A stretch of 64,000 bases of DNA from Bacteroidota bacterium. Lineage in GTDB: Bacteria > Bacteroidota > Bacteroidia > NS11-12g > UBA9320. The notes beneath the pieces were generated by a model. It worked only from the letters and a program-made list of their open reading frames with translations. It did no database searches and was not told where the DNA came from. Position 1 is the first letter of the stretch. Each line of letters opens with the position of its first letter. A program made the translations under genes and the position numbers. Shown here in pieces: positions 39,833 through 49,906 of this stretch. The DNA lies in assembly GCA_013359235.1 (NCBI GenBank), contig JABWCE010000014.1:1-64000 (forward strand). The letters are read 5' to 3'.

Positions 39833-40987
39833 TTATTTTTTTTCTAAAATTTTTAATTTTTTCTTTATTTTCAATGCAATTTCTATGGCTTCTTTTGTTG
39901 TATCAGCCAAAATAGTAAAGTGTCCCAATTTTCTACCAGGTCTAGTTTGAATTTTGTTGTACAAGTGCAAGTAAAAGCCTTTTTGTTTCAGTGCAAAATC
40001 AAGTCCTTCTATTTGATAATCTCCATTAATATTTTCAGGTCCAATAATGTTTACCATTGCAGAAGGTTTAATAAGTGAAGTATTTCCTAATGGTAAATCA
40101 AGCAAAATGCGGTTCAATTGTTCGTATTGCGATGTGTATGAGGCTTCGATAGTGTGATGACCTGAATTGTGTGGTCGCGGAGCTATTTCATTAATAAATA
40201 TTTTATTTTCTTTTGTAAGAAACATTTCAACGGCAAAAACTCCTTTTCCATTTAGGCATTTAATGGCATTTTTAGCAATTTCAGTAACTTTTTCTTCAAT
40301 ATCGCTTTCAATATCACCTGGTGAGTAAAGGTAATCAACCAGATTTAACTTAGGGTCAAAGTGCATAAAAATAGTATTCCAACTCACCGATTTTGTTCCA
40401 TCAGATGCCACAATTACTGACAATTCGGTTATATCATTTACAAATTCTTCGATAATGCATGGCTGCTCAAAAGGAATTTTTCCATTTTTAATATCTGTTT
40501 TATTACACAATGCCACTCCGCGTCCATCATAACCTCCGCTACATAGTTTTGCAATTATTTTTTCTCCCTTAAAATCATCAATTGCATTAATCCAGTCATC
40601 GTGAGATTTAACAATTTTATAAAATGCAGTTGGAAGATTGTTTTGGGTATAAAAATTCTTTTGAAGCCCTTTGTCTTTTATTATTTTAAGGATTGATGAC
40701 GATGGAATTACTTTTACTCCATTTCTTTCAAGTTCTTCCAAAGCATCAGTATTTACATGCTCTATTTCATAAGTGAGAATATTGCTAACTGATGATAATT
40801 TTTTTATTGCATTTTTGTTTTCAAGGCTTGCATTTATAAAGTTTAGAGCATATTTACGACATGGAGCATTGGGGTCGGGATCAAGCACATTGTATTGTAT
40901 ATTACATGGCATTCCACTTTCTATTAGCATTTTTCCAAGTTGCCCGCCACCAATTATTCCAATAATAGGATGAAATGGTTTTTTCAT
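39833..40987 (-). CDS. purK: 5-(carboxyamino)imidazole ribonucleotide synthase
   Basis: [21 protein letters not shown]-grasp; [16 protein letters not shown]; start taken at MKKPFHP (ORF track 40999). Confidence 0.95.
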   Translation of the reverse strand: MKKPFHPIIGIIGGGQLGKMLIESGMPCNIQYNVLDPDPNAPCRKYALNFINASLENKNAIKKLSSVSNILTYEIEHVNTDALEELERNGVKVIPSSSILKIIKDKGLQKNFYTQNNLPTAFYKIVKSHDDWINAIDDFKGEKIIAKLCSGGYDGRGVALCNKTDIKNGKIPFEQPCIIEEFVNDITELSVIVASDGTKSVSWNTIFMHFDPKLNLVDYLYSPGDIESDIEEKVTEIAKNAIKCLNGKGVFAVEMFLTKENKIFINEIAPRPHNSGHHTIEASYTSQYEQLNRILLDLPLGNTSLIKPSAMVNIIGPENINGDYQIEGLDFALKQKGFYLHLYNKIQTRPGRKLGHFTILADTTKEAIEIALKIKKKLKILEKK

Positions 40988-40996
40988 TTTGCTCTG

Positions 40997-41004
40997 CAAA
41001 ATTA
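40997..41004 (-). promoter_or_regulatory. Bacteroidota-type -7 element (TAATTTTG) upstream of purK
   Basis: TAnnTTTG match on minus strand just upstream of the MKKPF start. Confidence 0.35.
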
Positions 41005-41068
41005 AGCTATATTAATAAACATTGTTTTTTTGGTTATTTTTGAAAACATCAAAAAAAAATTGAAAAAT

Positions 41069-43579
41069 ATGTATTTTAAAAAGTTACTGTTAATTGTACT
41101 TATAATTTTTACCGAGAAAAATATTTTTGCTCAATGTGCAATAGAAAACTGGAGTATTGAAAAAAGAACAGAACTTTCGTCATTAATTGTAGAGGGAAAA
41201 GTTATTAAACTGAATTCATTTAGATCAGCCTATTCAAAAGCAATATACACAGCTACAGTTATTGAGGTATATAAAATTTTTAAAGGCAATATAAATGGAA
41301 GTAAAACAATTGAAATTATAACTTTTGGCGGACAGATTGGGAATGAACTTCATCGTGCTGACCCGGAATTAGAGCTATCAAAAGACGAAACAGGTGTTTT
41401 TTTACTTGTAAATAACGAAGTAAAGTTGTCAGACAATATAAAAAACAATGGAATTCCAGAATTTCAGGGTGTTGCGAGTTTACAATCGTTAATATCTTAT
41501 GACCTTATGTATAACAAAGCATTTGATGGAGAGAAAACATATTATGGAATTGAAACAGAGCTTTATGAAAAATTGCAAGATTTGACAGGTTTAAAGTTTT
41601 ACGAAGTAAAAAATTCAGCAATAAATTTCAATTTGTTTAAAAATCGCAAACTTTCATCTCCCGAAATTAAAAGTTTTGTTCAAAGTAGCGCAAATTCAGG
41701 CACTGGTGATATACTAACAATAAAAGGTACTGGTTTTAGAAACACAAGAGGAAATGGGCGAATTGAATTTTTGGATGCCAATTATGGTGACGGCAGAAGA
41801 GTGAAAACCCCTTTTGCTGCTGATTATAAAGTATGGAATGACACAATGATAAGTGTAAGAATTCCAACAAGAGCAGGCACAGGTACTATCTCGCTTGCTA
41901 CATACGACAGTAATTACTTTACTACAAGTACAAGTTTTAAAATAAATTTTGCGCACCTAAATGCTTCTTTTGCTCCTTCAGGAGGTTCTACTCAATATTT
42001 TACAACAGACCATGTAAATGATAATGGAAAAGGAGGTTATACTTTTCAAATGAACTACAGATTTAAAAACAACAACAATATGGTAAATACATTTCTCAAA
42101 TCTCTTGAAACATGGAGATGCCAAACTTTTATGAATTGGGAAGTGGGACGAGATACGTCAATAAACAAAATTGAACCAGATCAGGTAAACATAGTAAAAC
42201 TTACAAAAAATGCTAATAATGTGCTTGCAACTTGTTACAGTTACTGGAATGGTTGTTACGTAAGCGGAACAGAGATGGAATGGTATGTTACCGAACTTGA
42301 TATAGAAGCCGATAGTACCCGAAACTGGTACTATGGCACCGGAAATCCATCTGGTTCACAATACGATTTTCAATCTGTTATTTCTCATGAACTTGGGCAT
42401 GGTCACCAACTTGGGCATGTAATTGCTTCACAGGAAATGATGCATTGGTCTATTTCACCGGGTCAAAAAAAATCTTCACTCAGCTCTAATGATATAGCCG
42501 GAGGTACTTACGTGAAAGATAAAAGTATAAAAATGAATGTTTGCTCAGGTGCTAAACTTATTGCACTAAACTCTACAAACTGTGGATATACTAAACCTAC
42601 AGCAGGTTTTAAAGCAAGTTTGTTAAATATTTGCGAAAGCAAAGATGTAGTTTTTACAGATACATCAAAAGGTATAATAAAAACGTACCTCTGGAAATTT
42701 GATAATGGAGCAAGCTCTGCAAGCAAAACAGGAAAGGGTCCACATACAATCACTTACAGTACTACAGGTTTTAAAACAATAAAGCTATTTACAACCAACG
42801 ATTTCGGTACAGATTCTACAGTAAAAACAAATTATATCGAAATTTTACCAACAAAACCCCCTATGCCACAAAACCTAAAATTTAAAGATACAACTTGTAT
42901 TGGAACAAGTACATACGTTGTTGATACATTCAACGGAAATTACAATTTGACATGGCTTTTCCCTCCAGAAGCTTCGGAAATCGGGGGAGGAAAATATTCA
43001 AAACAAGTTAATTGGACAAGTAGCGGAGGACCATTTAAAATTCTGGTAAAATCACAAAACCTATGTGGAAGTAGCGACTCTCTTACAGGCTCAGTTTGGG
43101 TAATGAATAATCCGGTTCCGTCTTTTACAGCCACAGAAAACGGCAGAGAAGTTACATTTACCAATACCAGCCAATTTGCAGATAGTTACAAATGGTATTT
43201 TGGCGACAGCGACAGTAGTAGTTTACTTAATCCAGTACACATATATCCACTAGGTAAAGCGTATGTTGCAGTATTAAAGGCAACAAATATTTGCAAAACC
43301 GTAGTTTTTTCAAAAACCGTAAATCCATATCATCCTGCACATATATATAATAGAGCTAAAAATGAAATTTACTTTTCACCTAATCCGGTTGTTGACCAAA
43401 TTTTAACTTCAGAAAAAGTATTAAGCTACAAAATCTTTGATATAGCCGGCAAGGAATTACTTTGGGGAGATAAAAAAAATATAAACTTTGAAAAATTTGA
43501 AAAAGGATTTTACATTTTAAATCTCAAATTATTAAATGGTGAAAATTTAATATTCAAAATAATAAAAAAGGGTGAATAG
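41069..43579 (+). CDS. Secreted matrixin-like metalloprotease with IPT/PKD-like domains and T9SS type A sorting domain
   Basis: Signal peptide MYFKKLLLIVLIIFTEKNIFAQ; VISHELGHGHQLGHV zinc site; PKD-like FGDSDSSSLLNPVHIY; C-terminal YFSPNPVVDQILTSEKV...GFYILNLKL. Confidence 0.8.
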   Translation: MYFKKLLLIVLIIFTEKNIFAQCAIENWSIEKRTELSSLIVEGKVIKLNSFRSAYSKAIYTATVIEVYKIFKGNINGSKTIEIITFGGQIGNELHRADPELELSKDETGVFLLVNNEVKLSDNIKNNGIPEFQGVASLQSLISYDLMYNKAFDGEKTYYGIETELYEKLQDLTGLKFYEVKNSAINFNLFKNRKLSSPEIKSFVQSSANSGTGDILTIKGTGFRNTRGNGRIEFLDANYGDGRRVKTPFAADYKVWNDTMISVRIPTRAGTGTISLATYDSNYFTTSTSFKINFAHLNASFAPSGGSTQYFTTDHVNDNGKGGYTFQMNYRFKNNNNMVNTFLKSLETWRCQTFMNWEVGRDTSINKIEPDQVNIVKLTKNANNVLATCYSYWNGCYVSGTEMEWYVTELDIEADSTRNWYYGTGNPSGSQYDFQSVISHELGHGHQLGHVIASQEMMHWSISPGQKKSSLSSNDIAGGTYVKDKSIKMNVCSGAKLIALNSTNCGYTKPTAGFKASLLNICESKDVVFTDTSKGIIKTYLWKFDNGASSASKTGKGPHTITYSTTGFKTIKLFTTNDFGTDSTVKTNYIEILPTKPPMPQNLKFKDTTCIGTSTYVVDTFNGNYNLTWLFPPEASEIGGGKYSKQVNWTSSGGPFKILVKSQNLCGSSDSLTGSVWVMNNPVPSFTATENGREVTFTNTSQFADSYKWYFGDSDSSSLLNPVHIYPLGKAYVAVLKATNICKTVVFSKTVNPYHPAHIYNRAKNEIYFSPNPVVDQILTSEKVLSYKIFDIAGKELLWGDKKNINFEKFEKGFYILNLKLLNGENLIFKIIKKGE

Positions 43580-43580
43580 T

Positions 43581-44657
43581 TTATATTTTGGCAATAATGT
43601 TCTGAATAGATTTTCTATCTGTTTTCATTGATTTATTTTTTGGAATTTTTTCAAGAAATACAAACTTTTTAGGCATTTCATGTTTTTCAAGGCTTGATTT
43701 AAGTAATTTTTTAAAGTCATTATTTTCGAAGAAAAGAATATTGTTATGAACTAAAACAATCATTTGACCCCACTCCTGGCTATTTACCAATGAAATTAAA
43801 AATTCGGTATTTTCACTTTTTACATCAATTAAATTTTGTATTTTTTTTTCTAAAACCTCTGGCGATATTTTAAAACCTCCTGTGTTAATTACAAAATCTG
43901 ATCTTCCTATGAATTCAAAACCATCATCGTAAATTTTAACTATATCATTGGTTTTTATCCATTTATTGTCAGTTTGTTTGCCTTTAACAGACAATATTCC
44001 CAATGAATCAACTTTGAGTTTAATATTTTGATAAGGTTTATAATATTTCCAACTTTCATTGTTTAGTTTTTTTAAAGCAAAATTGCTGCAAGTTTCAGTC
44101 ATGCCAAAAGTGTGGTAAACGTCAGGTTTTAATTTTTTAATTTTGTTTTGCAAATCGTTGTTAAGAGCGGCTCCGCCAATTAAAATAATTTTAAAACGAT
44201 TGAGTTTACTAAAACTTTCTTCGTTATTTAAAATATTAATAAGTTGATATGGCACTAAAGAAACAAAAGAAAAATCATGATTTTTAACTAATTCATACAT
44301 TGGATCTGCAGTTGGGGTAGTAATTGTTATTTTAAAATCTCCAACCAAAGCCCTTACTATCATCATTAAACCTCCAATTTTATCAATTGGAATGCAGCAT
44401 AAAATATTTTCGTTTTTTAATTTTAAAAAATCAATAATTTGGTTTGCTCCTGCAATTAATGATGTTCTTTTTAACCTAATTTGTTTTTGTGACGAAGTTG
44501 AACCTGAAGTTAAAATTTCATAAACTAATTTTTCTTGATACCAACTTTTTAAAAATTCAAAAAGAAATAAGTTTTGATTAAATAATTGATGAAATTTTAC
44601 CGAAACTTTATCGAAATTTTCACTATTGAAAGATAAATTATTTATGGTGATAAACAT
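43581..44657 (-). CDS. menE: o-succinylbenzoate--CoA ligase-like AMP-binding enzyme
   Basis: YEILTSGSTSSQKQIRLKR; YHTFGMTETCSNFAL; FEFIGRSDFVINTGGFKISPE; menD/menB present in the window. Confidence 0.8.
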   Translation of the reverse strand: MFITINNLSFNSENFDKVSVKFHQLFNQNLFLFEFLKSWYQEKLVYEILTSGSTSSQKQIRLKRTSLIAGANQIIDFLKLKNENILCCIPIDKIGGLMMIVRALVGDFKITITTPTADPMYELVKNHDFSFVSLVPYQLINILNNEESFSKLNRFKIILIGGAALNNDLQNKIKKLKPDVYHTFGMTETCSNFALKKLNNESWKYYKPYQNIKLKVDSLGILSVKGKQTDNKWIKTNDIVKIYDDGFEFIGRSDFVINTGGFKISPEVLEKKIQNLIDVKSENTEFLISLVNSQEWGQMIVLVHNNILFFENNDFKKLLKSSLEKHEMPKKFVFLEKIPKNKSMKTDRKSIQNIIAKI

Positions 44658-44772
44658 ATTGTATTAAAAATCAAATTAGTATAAATAAAAAATAAATTTT
44701 AAAAAAAAACAATAAAAATTTCTTTTTAATAAAAATAGAACTATAATTGCTATTCATTTCAGTCATTTAAAT

Positions 44773-45852
44773 ATGTTTATGAAGAAAAAAATTTTTCTAC
44801 CAATTTTAACTCTATTACTGATAACAAGTTCTGATGTAATCATGGCACAAAATTATGCTAAACGATTCGGATTTGAAGCAATGGGCGGAATTAATGAATA
44901 CGGAGGCGACCGAGGCACTCGATATTTCTTTGCATCAAAGCCAACTTATCAAGGTGCAAGTGCAACTTTCGGGTATTATTTAAACCCATCTTTTGACGGT
45001 GTATTATCTGTTGATATAGGAGAGATTGGTCACATTGATCAATCGTTTGAAAAAGAAGGTTTCAGAGCGAGTATTTGGAGTGTTATGCCAGGCGTTAGAT
45101 ACAAATTATACAACAACAAAATACTTTCTGAAAGATCAAAATTCAAACCATTTTTACATGCAGGCTGGGGTTTGTTTAATTATGTAACTAATGTTAGAAA
45201 CTCACCAACTCCCGAGAGAATGGTTAGAAGTTTTAGTCGTTTTGCAGTGCAATGGGGTGTAGGCGGAGGAGTTAAGTACTCTTTCAGCGAATCGTTTGAT
45301 GTAATGGCTCAAATTTTATATAACTATACTTATGACGATAATCTTGATGGTTTGCCTTATGATCCTTGGGTACATCGCCGCAATAAATTAATGGATGCTT
45401 ATTTAACTCATCGTGTAGGATTTGCATTTAATTTTGGTGCTAATGATGCAGCATATAAATTTGGAAAAGACGATGATGATGTTCCAAAAGAAGTTAAAGT
45501 AAAACTTGAATTATTTTCAAAGCAAATTCAATTTGAAACTGCAAGTTCTAATATTTTACCATCATCTTTCAATGCACTTGATTCTGTTGCAATGTTACTT
45601 TTAGCATATCCTAATGTAAATGCCTTAATTGAAGGACATACAGACAATGTAGGTGATGATGAAGAAAATCTTCTATTGTCACAGCGCAGAGCAGATGCAG
45701 TATTAAAATATCTTACTGATAAAAAAATTGATGTCTCAAGACTTACAGCTACCGGTTATGGCGAAACCCAGCCAATTGCTACAAACAAAAATGAAGAAGG
45801 AAGGGCGCTTAATCGCAGATGTGTTGTAAGACCATATATCAAAAAACAATAG
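44773..45852 (+). CDS. OmpA family outer-membrane protein
   Basis: Beta-barrel N-terminus and OmpA-like C-terminal ALIEGHTDNVGDDEENLLLSQRRADAVLKYLTDKKID. Confidence 0.9.
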   Translation: MFMKKKIFLPILTLLLITSSDVIMAQNYAKRFGFEAMGGINEYGGDRGTRYFFASKPTYQGASATFGYYLNPSFDGVLSVDIGEIGHIDQSFEKEGFRASIWSVMPGVRYKLYNNKILSERSKFKPFLHAGWGLFNYVTNVRNSPTPERMVRSFSRFAVQWGVGGGVKYSFSESFDVMAQILYNYTYDDNLDGLPYDPWVHRRNKLMDAYLTHRVGFAFNFGANDAAYKFGKDDDDVPKEVKVKLELFSKQIQFETASSNILPSSFNALDSVAMLLLAYPNVNALIEGHTDNVGDDEENLLLSQRRADAVLKYLTDKKIDVSRLTATGYGETQPIATNKNEEGRALNRRCVVRPYIKKQ

Positions 45853-45871
45853 AAAATTATATACATATATA

Positions 45872-45899
45872 AAGCCCGATATTATATCGGGCTTTTTTT
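45872..45899 (+). terminator. Rho-independent terminator downstream of OmpA gene
   Basis: AAGCCCGATA-TTA-TATCGGGCTT followed by T tract. Confidence 0.85.
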
Positions 45900-45903
45900 A
45901 TGT

Positions 45904-46746
45904 TCAAACTAGAGCATTATCAAGCAACCTAACATTACAGTAATTTACGGCAGCAAGAATTACAGATTCGTTTTTAATAAATTCATTATTAAAAGCTGTT
46001 AAATTTCTTCTGTTAACTATTTCAAGATACTCGAGTTCTGCATTTTCAGTTGAGTTAATCATATTTTTAGCTTGCTGCAATGCTATTGAAAAATCTGAAG
46101 TTAAAACGTTTTCTTTTAATTGATTTAAAATAGAAAATAAAAATCCTGCTTTAGTTCTGTTTTCTTCAGATAATCTGCTGTTTCGCGAACTCATTGCCAA
46201 ACCATTTTGTTCTCTTTTTATTTCACAAACATTAATTTTTATTGGCAAATTCAAACTTTCAACCATTTTTTTTACAATTAATGTCTGTTGAAAATCTTTT
46301 TGACCTAAATAAACATTATTTGGTTCTACAAATTCAAAAAGTTTTTTTAAAACATTTGCAACACCATTGAAATGTCCAGGCCTGAGTTTACCTTCAAAAA
46401 CACTATCTAAGCCATTAAAATCAAATTTTTCAGGTATAAAATTTTCAGGATAAACTTCATTTGCATCGGGTAAAAATAAAATGTCAACACCTGAATTTAC
46501 AAGCATTTCAATATCTTTTTCAATTGTTTTGGGATACTTAATTAAATCATTCTTATCGTTAAATTGTAATGGATTAATAAAAATACTGCAAATAGTTGTA
46601 TCGTTTTCTTGCTTACATCGTTCTATTAGCGAAATGTGTCCTAGATGCAAAGCTCCCATAGTTGGCACAAAACCGGATTTTGAATTTGAATTTTGAAGGA
46701 ATTTTATAGCTTTTTTTAGCTCTTTTACTGTTTTTAGTTGAAGCAT
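45904..46746 (-). CDS. panC: Pantothenate synthetase
   Basis: GFVPTMGALHLGHISLIERCKQENDTTICSIFINPLQFN; RPGHFNGVANVLKKLF; YLGQKDFQQ. Confidence 0.96.
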   Translation of the reverse strand: MLQLKTVKELKKAIKFLQNSNSKSGFVPTMGALHLGHISLIERCKQENDTTICSIFINPLQFNDKNDLIKYPKTIEKDIEMLVNSGVDILFLPDANEVYPENFIPEKFDFNGLDSVFEGKLRPGHFNGVANVLKKLFEFVEPNNVYLGQKDFQQTLIVKKMVESLNLPIKINVCEIKREQNGLAMSSRNSRLSEENRTKAGFLFSILNQLKENVLTSDFSIALQQAKNMINSTENAELEYLEIVNRRNLTAFNNEFIKNESVILAAVNYCNVRLLDNALV

Positions 46747-46853
46747 TATAACAAAAAATAATTAAAATACAAGTGTTTTGTTTGAAAATAATGCCGAAAA
46801 TAAGTTATAATTTTGTAATTGAATTATTGAATAGTAATTTATCTATGAAAATT

Positions 46854-47666
46854 ATGCGAAAAAAAGTATTATTCGTGTGTTCAGAAATGAACCCATTCCT
46901 AAACACTTCAAGTATTTCAGATATAGCAAGAATGGTGCCTCAAGCTATACAGGATAACAACAATGAAGTAAGAATTATGGTACCAAGATTTGGAGTTATC
47001 AACGAAAGAAGAAATAAGCTGCATGAAGTAGTGAGATTATCGGGGATGAATATTTCGATTGACGATAACGATAATCCATTGACAATAAAAGTAGCTTCTA
47101 TTCCCGGAACAAAAATGCAAGTTTATTTTTTGGATAACGAAGATTATTTTCATCGAAAATTTGTTTATACTGATGAAAATAATCAGTTTTTTTCTGATAA
47201 CGATGAAAGAACGATATTCTTTTGTAAAGGAGCTTTGGAAACTGTAAAAAAATTAGGTTGGTATCCTGATATTATTCATTGCCAAGGCTGGATGACAAGT
47301 TTAATTCCTATTTATCTAAAAACAATTTATAAAGATGAACCCGTTTTTAGAAGCGCAAGAGTGGTTTATTCTGTTTTTAATAATGAAACACATGGTGATT
47401 TAGGACCTGATTTCAGAAGAAAAGCGAGCTTAAATTCAATATCTGATGAAGAATTACATACTTTTGGAGCAGGCGAACTGTCTAATTTACACATAGGCGC
47501 TATAAAGCATGCCGATGCAATTGTAAAGTGCGGAGAGTCTTTACACCCAGAAGTAGAATTACATCTTGAAAAATTATCAGACAAACCATTGTTAATGCAC
47601 GAAGAAGAAGAACTAGCAAATAAGTATATTAATTTTTATGAATCAGTTATGGGTGGCGAAAATTAG
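46854..47666 (+). CDS. Starch/glycogen synthase N-terminal (GT5) catalytic-domain protein, single-domain
   Basis: KKVLFVCSEMNPFLNTSSISDIARMVPQAI...; start uncertain (ORF track 46773). Confidence 0.8.
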   Translation: MRKKVLFVCSEMNPFLNTSSISDIARMVPQAIQDNNNEVRIMVPRFGVINERRNKLHEVVRLSGMNISIDDNDNPLTIKVASIPGTKMQVYFLDNEDYFHRKFVYTDENNQFFSDNDERTIFFCKGALETVKKLGWYPDIIHCQGWMTSLIPIYLKTIYKDEPVFRSARVVYSVFNNETHGDLGPDFRRKASLNSISDEELHTFGAGELSNLHIGAIKHADAIVKCGESLHPEVELHLEKLSDKPLLMHEEEELANKYINFYESVMGGEN

Positions 47667-49038
47667 TCACCTCTTTTGTATTAGGAGAACTTTTTTAATA
47701 CAAGGATTTTTATTGTTTTTAATTTTTACTGTAGTTTCTTGTAAAAATACAGACTCAGATTTAGGATTAAATTTAATTCCTGGAAATGGTGAATTCAATA
47801 CATTTCAAACTGATACTTTTACTATAAATACATATACTGTAAAAGATGATTCGATTAAAACAGATTCGTTAAGCACCAACTTGTTAGGTGCTATAAACGA
47901 CCCACATTTTGGCACAAGTTCTGCTTCGGTTGCGTCACAGCTTACAATTACACAAACTGGAATAAGTTTTGGTGCTTCAACAAAAGTAGATTCGGCAATT
48001 TTATATATTAGATTTGATAAAGATTACAATTATGGCAATTTAAAATCAAACCAAAATTTAAAAGTTTACGAATTGAATGAAGCAATTGATGAGTCAAAAC
48101 AATATTTTTCTAACTACAAACCGAGTTTGGGTTCTCAAATAGGCAATTGGTCGGGAAGTTTTAATATTACAGACAGTGTACCAATATATTACGAGCAAAC
48201 AAAAATAAAAGTAGCGCCAGGTATAATAATTAAATTAGATAATAATACAGCCGAAAAATTTGCCAATGCAAGTGCTGATGTTTATAGTTCGGTTGAATCT
48301 TTTCAAAATTTTTTTAAGGGAATTGTTATAGTTGCACAAAGTACTGGTTTGAATGCCGGCGATGGTGGTATTGTAGCAATTGATATGTTTAGCGGCACTT
48401 CACAACTTATGGTTTATTACAATGATTCTTTACAACACAATTTTGAATTTAATAACAATTGCTCAAATTATAATCTGTACGATTGCAATCTAATGAACCC
48501 TGAAATTACAAATCAAATATCAAGCACTGGTAAATCTTTTAACACAACTTTTATACAGTCTATGGGTGGTTGTAAAACCAAAATAGAAATCCCCAATTTA
48601 TTAAATATTGCTAAGGGATTAAATAATGAAAGAATTATAATAAACGAAGCGGCATTTGTGCTCACACCCTTGAATGGCACAATTTCTACATCATATACTT
48701 TGCCTTACAGGCTCAATCTTTTTCAACCAGATATTAACCAAAATGATACCGTAATAATTGATTATATGGATTACATAAACCCACTTACATCTTATTTATC
48801 AAAATACGGGGGAATGTTTAATTCACTTTCAGGAAATTATACTATAAGATTTACAAGGCAATTACAATATATAATAGACCAATATTTGATAAACGGCAAA
48901 AACTTAAATAAAGGATTTTTTGTTAAAATACCAAGCGACAAGCCGATTACTCCAACAAGAATTGTATTAAACAATTCACGCAATTCGGCTTATAAAGCTT
49001 TGCAGTTTAGAATTTCATATACTAAAATTAAAATATAA
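47638..49038 (+). CDS. DUF4270 family lipoprotein
   Basis: Lipobox TVVSCKNT; DSDLGLNLIPG...TDTFTINTYTVKDDSIKTDSLSTNLLGAINDPHFG. Confidence 0.85.
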   Translation: MNQLWVAKISHLFCIRRTFLIQGFLLFLIFTVVSCKNTDSDLGLNLIPGNGEFNTFQTDTFTINTYTVKDDSIKTDSLSTNLLGAINDPHFGTSSASVASQLTITQTGISFGASTKVDSAILYIRFDKDYNYGNLKSNQNLKVYELNEAIDESKQYFSNYKPSLGSQIGNWSGSFNITDSVPIYYEQTKIKVAPGIIIKLDNNTAEKFANASADVYSSVESFQNFFKGIVIVAQSTGLNAGDGGIVAIDMFSGTSQLMVYYNDSLQHNFEFNNNCSNYNLYDCNLMNPEITNQISSTGKSFNTTFIQSMGGCKTKIEIPNLLNIAKGLNNERIIINEAAFVLTPLNGTISTSYTLPYRLNLFQPDINQNDTVIIDYMDYINPLTSYLSKYGGMFNSLSGNYTIRFTRQLQYIIDQYLINGKNLNKGFFVKIPSDKPITPTRIVLNNSRNSAYKALQFRISYTKIKI

Positions 49039-49039
49039 A

Positions 49040-49903
49040 ATGGAGATTAATACTTCATATCGTCTGGTAAAAAAAACACTCGAAAAACCTGAAACATTAG
49101 TTAATGTTAGTGGTAATATAATTGGTGGAGACGAATTTACACTCATAGCCGGACCATGTGCCATTGAATCTGAAGAACAGATATTTTCCATTGCCGAATT
49201 TTTGTCAAACAAAGGAATCAAAATTATGAGAGGCGGAGCATACAAGCCTCGAACATCACCTTATGCTTTTCAAGGTTTGAAAAAAGAAGGTTTAAAACTT
49301 CTTAAAAAAGTATCAGAAAAATATGGAATGAAAGTAATTACCGAAGTTTTAGATTTGAGCTTGTTAGATACTGTTTATCCTTTTGCAGATATTTTACAAA
49401 TTGGTGCAAGAAATATGAAAAATTATCATTTTTTAAAGGAATTGGGTAAAACCGATAAACCAATTTTGCTAAAACGAGGAATGGATGCGACAATAGACGA
49501 ATGGTTGCTAGCAGCCGAATACATTTTACTTGGGGGAAATGAAAAAGTAATACTTTGTGAACGCGGTATCAGGTCGTTTGATAACTCTACAAGAAATATA
49601 ATGGATATTGCTGCAATACCCCTTGTAAAGCAGTTGAGCCACCTGCCAATAATTGCAGATCCAAGCCAGGCAACCGGTAAAAGAGATTTGGTAATACCAC
49701 TTTCGTTAGCTGCTGCGGCTGCAGGTTGCGATGGTATAATGGTTGAAGTACATAACAACCCCGAAAAAGCATTGAGTGACGGACCTCAATCTTTAAATTT
49801 TGAACAATTTAGTGAACTAGTTGAAAAGCTTAAAATGCAATTGGCAGTTTCAAACAAGAAGTTTTTACCCAAAAAAATAAAATCAGAATTAATTCAGCAG
49901 TAA
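49040..49903 (+). CDS. 3-deoxy-7-phosphoheptulonate synthase
   Basis: FTLIAGPCAIESEEQIF; MRGGAYKPRTSPYAFQGL; CERGIRSFDNSTRN; DPSQATGKR. Confidence 0.93.
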   Translation: MEINTSYRLVKKTLEKPETLVNVSGNIIGGDEFTLIAGPCAIESEEQIFSIAEFLSNKGIKIMRGGAYKPRTSPYAFQGLKKEGLKLLKKVSEKYGMKVITEVLDLSLLDTVYPFADILQIGARNMKNYHFLKELGKTDKPILLKRGMDATIDEWLLAAEYILLGGNEKVILCERGIRSFDNSTRNIMDIAAIPLVKQLSHLPIIADPSQATGKRDLVIPLSLAAAAAGCDGIMVEVHNNPEKALSDGPQSLNFEQFSELVEKLKMQLAVSNKKFLPKKIKSELIQQ

Positions 49904-49906
49904 ATA

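Noticed and set aside
40225-40245. Partial similarity of purK sequence to the MTase hairpin arm (GCAAAAACTCCTT)
   Set aside because: One base shorter, single arm only, explained by coding sequence; likely coincidence.
40997-41068. Use of the ORF-track start (41030) for the metalloprotease gene
   Set aside because: Signal peptide starts at the in-frame ATG at 41069; upstream residues are non-hydrophobic lysine-rich sequence.
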